Shown here piece by piece: positions 1 through 8,292 of a DNA stretch of 22,357 bases (position 1 is its first letter; every line of letters begins with the position of its first letter). The translations under genes were made by a program, and so were the position numbers. This stretch comes from BQJD01 sp965652415 (GTDB lineage Bacteria > Pseudomonadota > Gammaproteobacteria > Arenicellales > CAJQKF01). The notes below the pieces were generated by a model, which saw only the letters and a list, made by a program, of their open reading frames with translations, ran no database searches and had not been told where the DNA came from. The stretch covers positions 1 through 22,357 of the forward strand of contig CBFGVH010000055.1 in the NCBI GenBank assembly GCA_965652415.1. The letters are read 5' to 3'.

Positions 1-1184
1 TCAAGGGTGCGCCGGTTCTTCTCGTGACAGTACGCCGAGTCGGGGATATCGAGGGGCTGCCAGGCGTAGCCGGGGGGCTCTCCCGGGCGCTTTTCTCCGA
101 GCAGGATGCGCGCCAGTTTCCTTCCGGAGGCGAGATTGCGGCTCGCGAGGCCGTCACCGCTGATGTATGTCGTGATGCCGTCCTCGACCATGTCCACGGA
201 AACATGGATATGCCCGGCGAGCAGCACCGGGTTCGCCGACAAGCTGCGCAGGCGCTCGCCCACCCACGCGCCCTCCGACGCCGACAGCGTACGCCCGTCC
301 TGGTAATCGGGACCGAGGCCAGGGTCGTGCAGCGGGCGGTGAGTCATGGCGACGAGGTGACGGTAGCCCTCGCGCCGGGCGGCCAGCGCGTCGAACAGTT
401 CGCCGCGATCGCCGCTGCTCGCCGGCCATGTCGACGCCGCGGTGTCGAAACTCGCGACCATGGTCTCGCCAAGGGTGAAGGCAAAGTTGCGCGGACCGAT
501 ATCGTGAACGAAGTCCCTGTGCACGAGGCGGCCGCTATCGTGAAAGTCGTGGTTGCCGATCGTGGCGTACACGGGTAGCGGGGAGCGATCCAGCACCGCC
601 GGCAACGTGGCGAAGTCGCCCGCCGAGTAGTAGAAATCGCCCGTGTGCAGCATGAAATCGGCGCCGAGGTGCGCCGAGCGTTCGAGACACCAGGCCAGTT
701 CGCTGCCGCCGCCGCTGTCACCGATGACGGTGAAGGCGAATTCGTCGGCAAACGGCACACGGTACCCGATCCGGTGGCGGCCCGCGGGAACCTCCAGGGA
801 CAGGCGCCGATTGACCGGGGTTGGACCCTGTTCGTCCGCGATGCGCACATCCGGGGCCTGGAGTTCGGCCCGCACCGGGATGTTGCGCCAGGTCACGTCG
901 ATGACCGCCGGCGCCGCCGCAACGACGGTCATCGCGGGCGTCGGGCCGAATGCGCGCAGAACGAGCTGCAAGGCGCCGTCGCGGCGGGACGCTTCCTGGA
1001 TGTAGGCATGGTCCAACGCGATATCGACATCCGGTTCCAGCAGCCTCATCCGCCGCGCCCGCGCATCGGGCTCGGCCTGCAGCACGGGAAAGCGAACGCC
1101 GCTGACCAGCGCGTTGACCGCCCCCGCGGCGGCGAACACGCCGGTCGCCGCCGCGATGCCGCGCACCAGGTCGCGGCGCTTCAT
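1..1184 (-). CDS. Purple-acid-phosphatase-like metallophosphoesterase, Tat-exported (3' end outside window)
   Basis: A leftward reading frame opens with ATG at 1184 and stays open for 394 codons to the window edge, so the C-terminus is missing. The N-terminus has a twin-arginine motif (KRRDLV, residues 2-7) and an Ala-rich hydrophobic stretch to about residue 28, which suggests Tat export. All five metal-binding blocks of the purple acid phosphatase type are visible in order: GDSG (155-158), GDFYY (182-186, with the Tyr that colours these enzymes), GNHD (210-213), THRP (His282) and GHIH (324-327). Residues of roughly 75-145 precede the catalytic domain and could be a beta-sandwich as in that family. 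The expected role is hydrolysis of a phosphate mono- or diester outside the cytoplasm. It lies 132 nt downstream of the sulfatase-maturase gene on the same strand, so it may be the last gene of that block or have its own promoter. No clear Shine-Dalgarno is seen. The family call is firm; the substrate is unknown. Confidence 0.86.
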   Translation of the reverse strand, partial: MKRRDLVRGIAAATGVFAAAGAVNALVSGVRFPVLQAEPDARARRMRLLEPDVDIALDHAYIQEASRRDGALQLVLRAFGPTPAMTVVAAAPAVIDVTWRNIPVRAELQAPDVRIADEQGPTPVNRRLSLEVPAGRHRIGYRVPFADEFAFTVIGDSGGGSELAWCLERSAHLGADFMLHTGDFYYSAGDFATLPAVLDRSPLPVYATIGNHDFHDSGRLVHRDFVHDIGPRNFAFTLGETMVASFDTAASTWPASSGDRGELFDALAARREGYRHLVAMTHRPLHDPGLGPDYQDGRTLSASEGAWVGERLRSLSANPVLLAGHIHVSVDMVEDGITTYISGDGLASRNLASGRKLARILLGEKRPGEPPGYAWQPLDIPDSAYCHEKNRRTL

Positions 1185-1258
1185 GGCCGCGGCCGGCGCA
1201 CGGGGACGGCTGCCGGGCTCGGGAGGGCGGAATCGTGTCGCGGGACCATGGTCGCCGT

Positions 1259-1264
1259 ATTGTA
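1259..1264 (-). promoter_or_regulatory. Possible -10 box for the phosphoesterase gene
   Basis: TACAAT reads on the minus strand about 75 nt before the ATG at 1184, in an otherwise very GC-rich gap of 132 nt. I find no convincing -35 box at 16-18 nt. It would allow the phosphatase to be expressed separately from the sulfatase genes, but this is weak evidence. Confidence 0.2.
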
Positions 1265-1316
1265 CCCGCGCCGCCACCGGCGCCGGTCCGGAACATGGTA
1301 CCGCCGGTGACGTCGA

Positions 1317-2267
1317 TCAGGCGTAGCGGCCGCCTCGAACCACGCGAAAACCCATGTGGCCGGTGGTGCTGTCCGGCGTGTTGAAGCTGCGTGCCCCGAT
1401 CCGGTAGCGGTTGCAGTACGAGTCGTGGCACAGGTAGGAACCGCCGCGAATGGAGCGCCGGCCGTTGGGCACCAGGCACACGGGGTCCTGTTCACGGGTG
1501 ATGCGATGGTAGTTGGGAGAGAACGTGTCCGCGCACCATTCCCAGACGTTGCCGCAGACGTTGAACAGGCCGAAGCCGTTGGCGTCGAAGGCATCCACCG
1601 GTGCGGTGCCGGCATAGCCGTCGTCGCGGGAATCGTGGTCGGGAAACGTTCCCTGCCAGATATTGCACATGTGACGCCCGCCGGGCGTGAGCTCGTCTCC
1701 CCACGCATAGCGCCGCTCGTCGAGTCCGCCGCGCGCCGCGTACTCCCACTCGGCCTCAGTGGGCAGCCGGACGCCGGCCCAGCGGCAGTAGGCGGCGGCG
1801 TCGTTCCAGGAGACGTGCACCACGGGGTGGTCGAGCCGCCCGGCGAGGTCGCTGCCGGGACCCTCGGGATGCCTCCACGAAGCGCCTTCGACCTTCAGCC
1901 ACCACGGCGTTCCCGCGGCCGCTTCGCGAGGCCGGCCGTGGGCCGTGCCGGGCGCGAATGCCCGGAACACGAACGACCATCCGAACCGCTCGGCATCGGT
2001 GGCATAGCCGGTGGCCTCGACGAACCGCGCGAACGCGGCATTGCTCACGGCCCTGCTCGAGATTTCGAACGCAGTCAGGCGCACGCGCCGCCTGGGTCCC
2101 TCGCCGTCGCCCGCGAAACCCTCGCCGTCGGCGGCTCCCATGACGAAGTCGGCGGCCGCGAGTCGCACGAAATCGTGTGTCACCGGTTCGACGGAGGGCG
2201 GCACGTCGATCGGCGCGTTCGAAGGCGGGCCGCCGCGCGATGCGGCGCAGCAGGGCTTTTCCGGCAC
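1317..2267 (-). CDS. Formylglycine-generating enzyme (aerobic sulfatase maturase, SUMF1/FGE family)
   Basis: This 316-residue protein oxidises the active-site cysteine of sulfatases to C-alpha-formylglycine, using O2 and copper. The diagnostic C-terminal block is intact: the catalytic pair Cys280 and Cys285 lies in SYLCHDSYCNRYR, followed by SFNTPDSTTGHMGFR, as in experimentally studied FGEs. Other family blocks are PVVHVSWNDA (148-157), LPTEAEWEYAARGG (168-181) and CGNVWEWC (238-245). I chose the GTG at 2267 because it follows the sulfatase TAG by 2 nt and has an AAGG Shine-Dalgarno 6 nt upstream. The reading frame continues far upstream through the sulfatase gene, but that part is a shadow. 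There is no signal peptide, so it acts in the cytoplasm on the adjacent leaderless sulfatase. An oddity is the N-terminus, where residues 7-11 read CAASR, a match to the C-x-(P/A)-x-R motif that FGEs recognise in their substrates. Confidence 0.95.
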   Translation of the reverse strand: MPEKPCCAASRGGPPSNAPIDVPPSVEPVTHDFVRLAAADFVMGAADGEGFAGDGEGPRRRVRLTAFEISSRAVSNAAFARFVEATGYATDAERFGWSFVFRAFAPGTAHGRPREAAAGTPWWLKVEGASWRHPEGPGSDLAGRLDHPVVHVSWNDAAAYCRWAGVRLPTEAEWEYAARGGLDERRYAWGDELTPGGRHMCNIWQGTFPDHDSRDDGYAGTAPVDAFDANGFGLFNVCGNVWEWCADTFSPNYHRITREQDPVCLVPNGRRSIRGGSYLCHDSYCNRYRIGARSFNTPDSTTGHMGFRVVRGGRYA

Positions 2268-2269
2268 GA

Positions 2270-3889
2270 CTAGCCTTCGTCCTCCCAGAACGCCTTGCCG
2301 GGGAGCTGCTTCATCATCTCGAGGATCTTCTCGCGGGGAATGACGCCCGCGCGCGCCGCCCACTCGTCCCAGCGCGCGGCGAGGTCGGCCACCACCTCGG
2401 GATGCGCGGCGGCGAGATCGCGGGTCTCGGTGCGGTCGACCTGCATGTCGTACAGCTCCCAGTCGCCGGGATACTCGCGCACCAGCTTCCAGCGCCCGAG
2501 TCGCACCGCGGCATTGCCCTCGTGCTCGAAGAACATCGGCCGCTCGGGCAGCGCGTCCTCGACGAGGACCGGCAACAGGCTCACGCCCTCCATGGGAGGG
2601 ATGTCGCGATCGGCGTAGCGCGACGGATAGCTCGCGCCGGCGGCGTCGACGATGGTCGCCATGATGTCGGGAATGTGCGCCGGGGTGTGGCGAAGCGCCC
2701 CCTTGTCCGCGATCCCCGACGGCCAGTGGCACAGGAAGGGCGTCGCCACGCCGCCCTCGTGGGTCCAGTGCTTGTACAGGCGAAACGGCGTGTTGGACAG
2801 GTTGGCCCAGGCGACGCCGTAGCTCTGGTAGGTATCCTCCGGTCCCGGCATGATCGACGGAATGTTGCCGACCGTGACCGGCTCCCCCGCGCGGGTGTGG
2901 GAGCGTGCGATCATCAGCTCGTTGACCAGTTCCTCCATGGTGACGTTCTCCGGTATGTCCTCGGCGCAGGCACCGTTGTCGGAGAGGAAGAAGATCAGGG
3001 TGTCGTCGAGTTGGCCGGTTTCCTCGAGCGCGGCGATGATGCGGCCGATGCCCTGGTCCATGCGGTCGATCTGCGCGGCGTACACCTCCATGCACCTGAG
3101 CAGCCACTCCTTGTGTTCGGCCTCGTCCCACGGCGGCTGGGTCGGATCGCGCTCGGTAAGCTCCCAGTCGGGCTCGATGAGCCCGGCGGCGACCATGCGA
3201 TCGAGCCGCTCCTCGCGCAGTCGGTCCCAGCCGGCATCGAAGCGTCCCCGGTACTTCGCGATGTCCTCGGGATGGGCGTGCAGGGGCCAGTGCGGCGCGG
3301 TATAGGCGACGTACTGGAAGAACGGCTCCTCGCCGTGTTGCTCACAGTGCTCGCGGATGAACGCGGCCGCCTGGTCGCTGATTGCGTCGGTGTAAAAGAA
3401 CCCGGGGTCGTTCTCGGCCTCGTGGTCGATGTTCTCGTTGCCCCGTGTGAGGGTGTTCGGGTAGTAGAAGCTGCCGGCGCCGATGATGGTGCCGTAGAAG
3501 GCGTCGAAACCACGCTGCATGGGCCACGAGCCGGTGGGCTCGACCAGGTTGCTCGACACGTGCCACTTGCCGCTCATGTAGGTTCGATAACCGCCTTCCT
3601 TCAGCACCTCGGCGATGGTGACGGTGTCGCGGCCGAGATCGCCGGCATAGCCTTCCGGCCCGGTCGGGTAGGTGAGCACGCCGATGCCCGCCTGGTGCGG
3701 ATACAGCCCGGTCAGGAGCGAGGCCCGCGACGGGCTGCAGCGCGGCGTGTTGTAGAACTGGGTGAACCTGAGCCCGGATGCGGCCAGGCGATCGAGATTG
3801 GGCGTGTCGACCTCGCCGCCATAGCAGCCGATGTCCGAGTAGCCCATGTCGTCGTTGATGATCAGCAGTACGTTGGGTCGTCGTTGCAT
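2270..3889 (-). CDS. Cytoplasmic arylsulfatase-type sulfatase (cysteine-type, S1 family)
   Basis: A 539-residue alkaline-phosphatase-superfamily sulfatase that hydrolyses a sulfate ester to alcohol plus sulfate. The formylglycine motif is CSPSR, with Cys51 and Arg55. The calcium and sulfate ligands expected from the Pseudomonas aeruginosa AtsA active site can be placed: Asp13 and Asp14 (NDDMG), Lys108 and His110 (GKWHV), His200 (APHWPLH), Asp304 and Asn305 (LSDNG) and Lys373. The start is ATG 3889, with GGAG about 10 nt upstream. The protein begins almost directly with the first beta strand, so there is no signal peptide and the enzyme should be cytoplasmic. This means its substrate must be imported, which fits the ABC importer encoded 66 nt upstream on the same strand. 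The maturase gene follows after 2 nt. Choline sulfatase is unlikely because its motif and N-terminus differ. The exact sulfate ester is not predictable here. Confidence 0.95.
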   Translation of the reverse strand: MQRRPNVLLIINDDMGYSDIGCYGGEVDTPNLDRLAASGLRFTQFYNTPRCSPSRASLLTGLYPHQAGIGVLTYPTGPEGYAGDLGRDTVTIAEVLKEGGYRTYMSGKWHVSSNLVEPTGSWPMQRGFDAFYGTIIGAGSFYYPNTLTRGNENIDHEAENDPGFFYTDAISDQAAAFIREHCEQHGEEPFFQYVAYTAPHWPLHAHPEDIAKYRGRFDAGWDRLREERLDRMVAAGLIEPDWELTERDPTQPPWDEAEHKEWLLRCMEVYAAQIDRMDQGIGRIIAALEETGQLDDTLIFFLSDNGACAEDIPENVTMEELVNELMIARSHTRAGEPVTVGNIPSIMPGPEDTYQSYGVAWANLSNTPFRLYKHWTHEGGVATPFLCHWPSGIADKGALRHTPAHIPDIMATIVDAAGASYPSRYADRDIPPMEGVSLLPVLVEDALPERPMFFEHEGNAAVRLGRWKLVREYPGDWELYDMQVDRTETRDLAAAHPEVVADLAARWDEWAARAGVIPREKILEMMKQLPGKAFWEDEG

Positions 3890-3955
3890 GTATTCCCGCT
3901 CCGGTTGTCGGATGGCCCGCCAGGCGAAGCTCGCCAGCGGCGTGGCCGAGCGACG

Positions 3956-5013
<1,058 letters not shown>

Positions 5014-5014
<1 letters not shown>

Positions 5015-5865
5015 CAGCGCCGTCCTCCACCCTTCACCGCGCCCACCGTAAGCCCCTTGACGATCTGCTTCTGGGCGGCGATGCCGATGATCACCACCGG
5101 CAACATGGCGACGAGCGCCGCCGCCGACAGCTTGGCCCACAGGGTCTGCTCCACGGACACGAAGTTGTACATCGCGACCGTCACCGGCCGCACGTTGTTG
5201 CCGCCGAGCTGCACCGCGAACAGGAACTCGTTCCAGGCATTGAGAAAGACGAAGATCACGGTCACCGCGATGCCCCCGCGCACCTGCGGGATGATGACGT
5301 GCCACAGGGTCTTGATCCGCGAGGCCTTGTCGAGGAACGCAGCCTCCTCCATCTCGCGCGGGATGTCTTCCATGTAGGACACCATCAGCCAGATCGCGAA
5401 CGGCAGCGAGAAGGTCAGGTAGACCACGATCATGCCTGTATAGGTATCGAGCATGCTGAAGCGGTTGAGGATCAAAAAGTAGGGAATGACCAGTCCGACC
5501 GGCGGCACCATCTGCGTCGCCAGCGTGTAGAAGCCGAGCGAGCGCTTGGCCGGAAGGCGCAGGCGCGCGAAGGCGTAGGCCGCCGGAACCGCCAGCACGA
5601 TGGTCAGCACGGTGGTGGACACCGAGACGATGGCGCTGGTCGCGAGGCTGTCGAGGATGGAAAAACCGCCGAACAGCGCGTCGGCGTAGTTCCTGCCCAC
5701 GGGGTCGAAGAACAGCGTGGGGGGATAGGCGAGCACGTCCCGTTCGGACTTCAGGGAAACGATGACCGCCCAGATGAGCGGGAACACCCACACCAGCAAC
5801 AGCAGGCCGGCGACCGTCATCAGGATGACGTTGCGCCGCGTCGCGGCGCTGCGGTAAGGGTTCAT
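5014..5865 (-). CDS. ABC importer permease, MalG-like (CUT1 inner-membrane subunit)
   Basis: An integral membrane protein of 283 residues with about six predicted hydrophobic segments, the first at residues 13-36. The cytoplasmic coupling helix is recognisable as EEAAFLDKASRIKTLWHVII (173-192), the EAA loop that docks on the ATPase. The usual Gly of the DGA part is Lys here (DKA). The length and motif fit the second permease (MalG/UgpE position) of a CUT1 transporter. The start is ATG 5865, giving a 4-nt ATGA overlap with the upstream permease gene. GGGAGG lies 7 nt upstream. The TGA stop overlaps the ATPase start by one base. The coding order and tight overlaps show a single operon. Confidence 0.94.
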
Positions 5866-6776
5866 GCCGCCGCCTCCCGGCGCCTCGGCGTGCGCACGTA
5901 GAACAGGATCGCCGACACCGCCATGGTGATGATCAGCAGGGCCACCGCCAGCGCCGAGCCATAGCCGAAGTTGAGTTCGACGAACGACGTCTTGAACGCG
6001 TAGAGATTGAGAATCTCCGAGGCCGTGCCCGGACCGCCGCCGGTGGCGGCGAAGATCGCCGCGAAGGCGTGCAGGGAGATCATCGCGCGCATGATGATGA
6101 CGATGACAACGGCCGGCCGGATCAGCGGCAGCGTGATGTGCCAGAAGCGCTGCAAGGCATTGGCCTTGTCGATGCGGGCGGCCTCGTAGACGTCGCCCGG
6201 CAGCGCCGCGAGCGAGGCGAGGAAGACGAGAAACGCGAACGGCGTCCACTGCCAGGTGTGGATGATGATCACCGATACCAGGGCCGGTATGGGACTACCC
6301 AGCCAGTTGATCTGCTCGAAGCCGAGCCACTGCACGAGGAAGTCCACCATGCCGAAATTCGGCGCCAGCATCAGCGTGCGCCAGAACAGGCCCACCACCA
6401 CCGGCGCGAGCACGATGGGCAGGATGGCGACGATGCGAAAGATCCACTGGCCGGCCGGGATCTGCATCACCATCAGTGCGAGGCCGAGACCGATCACCAC
6501 CTGCATGGTCACGCTCGAAACCGTGTAGATGCCGGTCAGGCCGAGGGCGTGCCAGAACCTCGGGTCGCCCCACATCTGCACGTAATTGTCGAACCCGGCG
6601 AAACCGTCGAGAAACGGCATCGCCAGGTTGATGGTCTGGAACGAGCTGTAGACGAGATAGGCGAGCGGAAAGGTGGTGGTGACGAACAACACCAGGATTC
6701 CCGGCGCCGTGAGCAGCAGGGCGAATCGACGTTCGCCCTGCTGCGCACCGCCTTCGCGCACTGCCTGTCTCGTCAC
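5862..6776 (-). CDS. ABC importer permease, MalF/UgpA-like (CUT1 inner-membrane subunit)
   Basis: A 304-residue integral membrane subunit. A basic N-terminus (about residues 1-18) is followed by a first membrane span at about 19-42, and five more hydrophobic segments can be traced. The EAA loop YEAARIDKANALQRFWHITL (197-216) is the ATPase contact. As in its partner permease, the expected DGA reads DKA. A GTG at 6776 is taken as start, 9 nt after the stop of the binding-protein gene. The AAGGG at the end of that gene is about 13 nt away, so initiation may rely on coupling. A second in-frame GTG five codons later is an alternative. There is no large periplasmic P2 loop like that of enterobacterial MalF, so it is closer to UgpA/LacF-type permeases. 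Confidence 0.93.
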   Translation of the reverse strand: MTRQAVREGGAQQGERRFALLLTAPGILVLFVTTTFPLAYLVYSSFQTINLAMPFLDGFAGFDNYVQMWGDPRFWHALGLTGIYTVSSVTMQVVIGLGLALMVMQIPAGQWIFRIVAILPIVLAPVVVGLFWRTLMLAPNFGMVDFLVQWLGFEQINWLGSPIPALVSVIIIHTWQWTPFAFLVFLASLAALPGDVYEAARIDKANALQRFWHITLPLIRPAVVIVIIMRAMISLHAFAAIFAATGGGPGTASEILNLYAFKTSFVELNFGYGSALAVALLIITMAVSAILFYVRTPRRREAAA

Positions 6777-6785
6777 GACCCGGGG

Positions 6786-8216
6786 TCAGCCCTTGAGCAT
6801 CTGGTCGATCTTCTGCTGGGCCTCCTTCAGCGCCGCCGCCGGCGTCTGCTGGCCGACCAGGGCCGCCTGGATGGCGGTGGCCATGGTGTCGCCCACGGCC
6901 GGCCACTGCGGCAGGCGCGGACGCCAGTCGGGGTCGGTGTCGTTGGCGAAGGACTCGGTGGCCGCCTCGACGAAGTTGTGGCCGAAGCCGGACATAAGGC
7001 CGAGGTAATCGGAGTCTTCCCACAACGAGTTGCGGACCGCGCCGGTGCGCTTGTAGGCGCCGGGGAAGGCATAGGACGTCGCCACCTGCACCTCGCGCGA
7101 ACCCGCCCACTGGCAGAACAGCCACGTCGCCTGCTTCTGCTTCTCGCTCAAGGCGCCGTTGATCGGGAAGCTCCAGTTCCAGATCGAAGTCACGCGCTTG
7201 CCGGACGGCCCCTTGGGCCAGCGGGCGAAGCCGATATTGCCGACCACCTTGGACGTCTCCGGGTTGGCCACCACCGCGGCACTGCTGTGCGCGTCGATGT
7301 AGGAGCCGACGGTGCCCTGGCCGAAGGCGTCGGCGATGTCAGGCCAGTTCCAGTTCTCGACGCCGGCCGGGGAATACTTGTTGAGCAGCGTGACGTAGTA
7401 CTCGAGCGCCGCCAGCGCCTCGGGGGTGTCGACCGTGACGCGATCGCCGTCGAACCATTCGCCGCCGTAGGCGCGAAAGATCGACGGGTAGATGTACATG
7501 TTCTGACCGGCGCCGCGGAACCCCCTGAGGGCACAGCCCCACAGGCGGTTGTCGGGGTCGTGGACGGCCTCGGCGTTGGCCATGTATTCCTCGAGCGTCT
7601 CGGCCGGGGCGAGGCCCTTCGCGTCGTAGACGTCCTTGCGATAGATCTGTATCGTCGCCTCGCCGTCGTAGGGAATGCCGTAGGGCCGGCCGTCCACCGA
7701 GGTGGCGCCGCGGTGTCCGGGCTGGATGTCGTCGTAGTTGAACCAGGCGGCATCCGTCAGGCTGGCGTTGCCGAGGTAGTCGTCGAGCGGATCGATCCAG
7801 CCGTTGGCGACGTACAGCATGTAGTACATCGGGTCGGCGGCATGCGAGGCGTAGGTGCCTGTCTTGCTCGACAGGTCCAGCACCGCCTTCTGGCGAATCT
7901 GCCCCGGCGGAATCATCTCCAGCCGCGCGTCGATGCCGGTCAGGGTCCTGAAGTCCGGCAGCACGGTCTCGAGGTTGTTGAAGTAACCGGCGGGGATGAC
8001 GGCGATGGTGATGCGCTCACCCTCGGCCATGCGCCAGTCGATGCCGGCGCCGCGGAACGACTCCAGGTCCATGAACTCGCCGGCGGCATGGGCGCGGCCG
8101 ATGAGCAGGCCCGGCGCGGCGATGGTGGCGGCGCCGGCGGCGGCGCTCTTCAGGACGCTGCGGCGGGTGAAGTGCGGGCCGCCCCGGCGGCCGGGCGAAT
8201 TCGGGTCGTGGGACAT
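6786..8216 (-). CDS. Tat-exported extracellular solute-binding protein (family 1, CUT1 importer)
   Basis: The binding protein delivers the substrate to the two permeases encoded next. It is 476 residues long. The N-terminus carries a twin-arginine motif TRRSVLK (17-23), a hydrophobic Ala-rich core and a likely cleavage site after AHA (42-44), so it should be exported folded by Tat. That is unusual for the best-known sugar-binding proteins but common for some CUT1 relatives. The mature part has features of the family 1 sugar-binding fold, such as GRPYGIPYDGEATIQIYRKD and a C-terminal Trp-rich lobe. I chose ATG 8216 because GGAGGAG lies 5 nt upstream; the frame continues to 8366 without support. 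It is the first gene of the leftward block and lies divergent from the GntR regulator, which very likely controls it. The sequence does not identify the ligand. Confidence 0.93.
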   Translation of the reverse strand: MSHDPNSPGRRGGPHFTRRSVLKSAAAGAATIAAPGLLIGRAHAAGEFMDLESFRGAGIDWRMAEGERITIAVIPAGYFNNLETVLPDFRTLTGIDARLEMIPPGQIRQKAVLDLSSKTGTYASHAADPMYYMLYVANGWIDPLDDYLGNASLTDAAWFNYDDIQPGHRGATSVDGRPYGIPYDGEATIQIYRKDVYDAKGLAPAETLEEYMANAEAVHDPDNRLWGCALRGFRGAGQNMYIYPSIFRAYGGEWFDGDRVTVDTPEALAALEYYVTLLNKYSPAGVENWNWPDIADAFGQGTVGSYIDAHSSAAVVANPETSKVVGNIGFARWPKGPSGKRVTSIWNWSFPINGALSEKQKQATWLFCQWAGSREVQVATSYAFPGAYKRTGAVRNSLWEDSDYLGLMSGFGHNFVEAATESFANDTDPDWRPRLPQWPAVGDTMATAIQAALVGQQTPAAALKEAQQKIDQMLKG

Positions 8217-8221
8217 GGTGA

Positions 8222-8228
8222 CTCCTCC
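8222..8228 (-). promoter_or_regulatory. Strong Shine-Dalgarno of the solute-binding protein gene
   Basis: GGAGGAG reads on the minus strand 5 nt before ATG 8216. It fixes the start codon of the binding protein, and it is the strongest ribosome-binding site in the block, as expected for the most abundant subunit of an importer. Confidence 0.8.
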
Positions 8229-8255
8229 GGTGGGTTGTCTGCGGTCGAAAAGTTC

Positions 8256-8280
8256 TAAAGATCTATTTTTAGATCGTTTA
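8256..8280. promoter_or_regulatory. AT-rich inverted repeat, probable operator for the divergent GntR regulator
   Basis: GATCTA (8260-8265) and TAGATC (8270-8275) form a perfect inverted repeat around TTTT. TAAA (8256-8259) and TTTA (8277-8280) extend it on both sides, with one extra G at 8276. The site stands out as the most AT-rich spot in this part of the window. It lies 13 nt before the regulator start and 40 nt before the binding-protein start, so the promoters of both genes should overlap it. On the minus strand, weak boxes TAAACG and TAGAAC with 17-nt spacing would place the repeat between -35 and -10. GntR-family dimers bind inverted repeats, so the assignment to this regulator is a good inference but is untested. 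Confidence 0.6.
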
Positions 8281-8292
8281 AAGAAATGTACT

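Noticed and set aside
2268..3131. Upstream extension of the FGE frame to 3131, giving a 604-residue protein
   Set aside because: The extra part runs through the sulfatase gene in another frame and has no domain. GTG 2267 has a proper Shine-Dalgarno and spacing.
2270..3889. Choline sulfatase (BetC) as identity of the sulfatase
   Set aside because: As I recall it, BetC has a different N-terminus and a CAPAR-type motif. Here the motif is CSPSR and the active-site spacing follows AtsA-type arylsulfatases. No betaine genes are present.
6069..8258. A 729-codon plus-strand frame opposite the binding-protein and permease genes
   Set aside because: Its translation has no protein-family features, and it overlaps genes with clear motifs and coupled starts.
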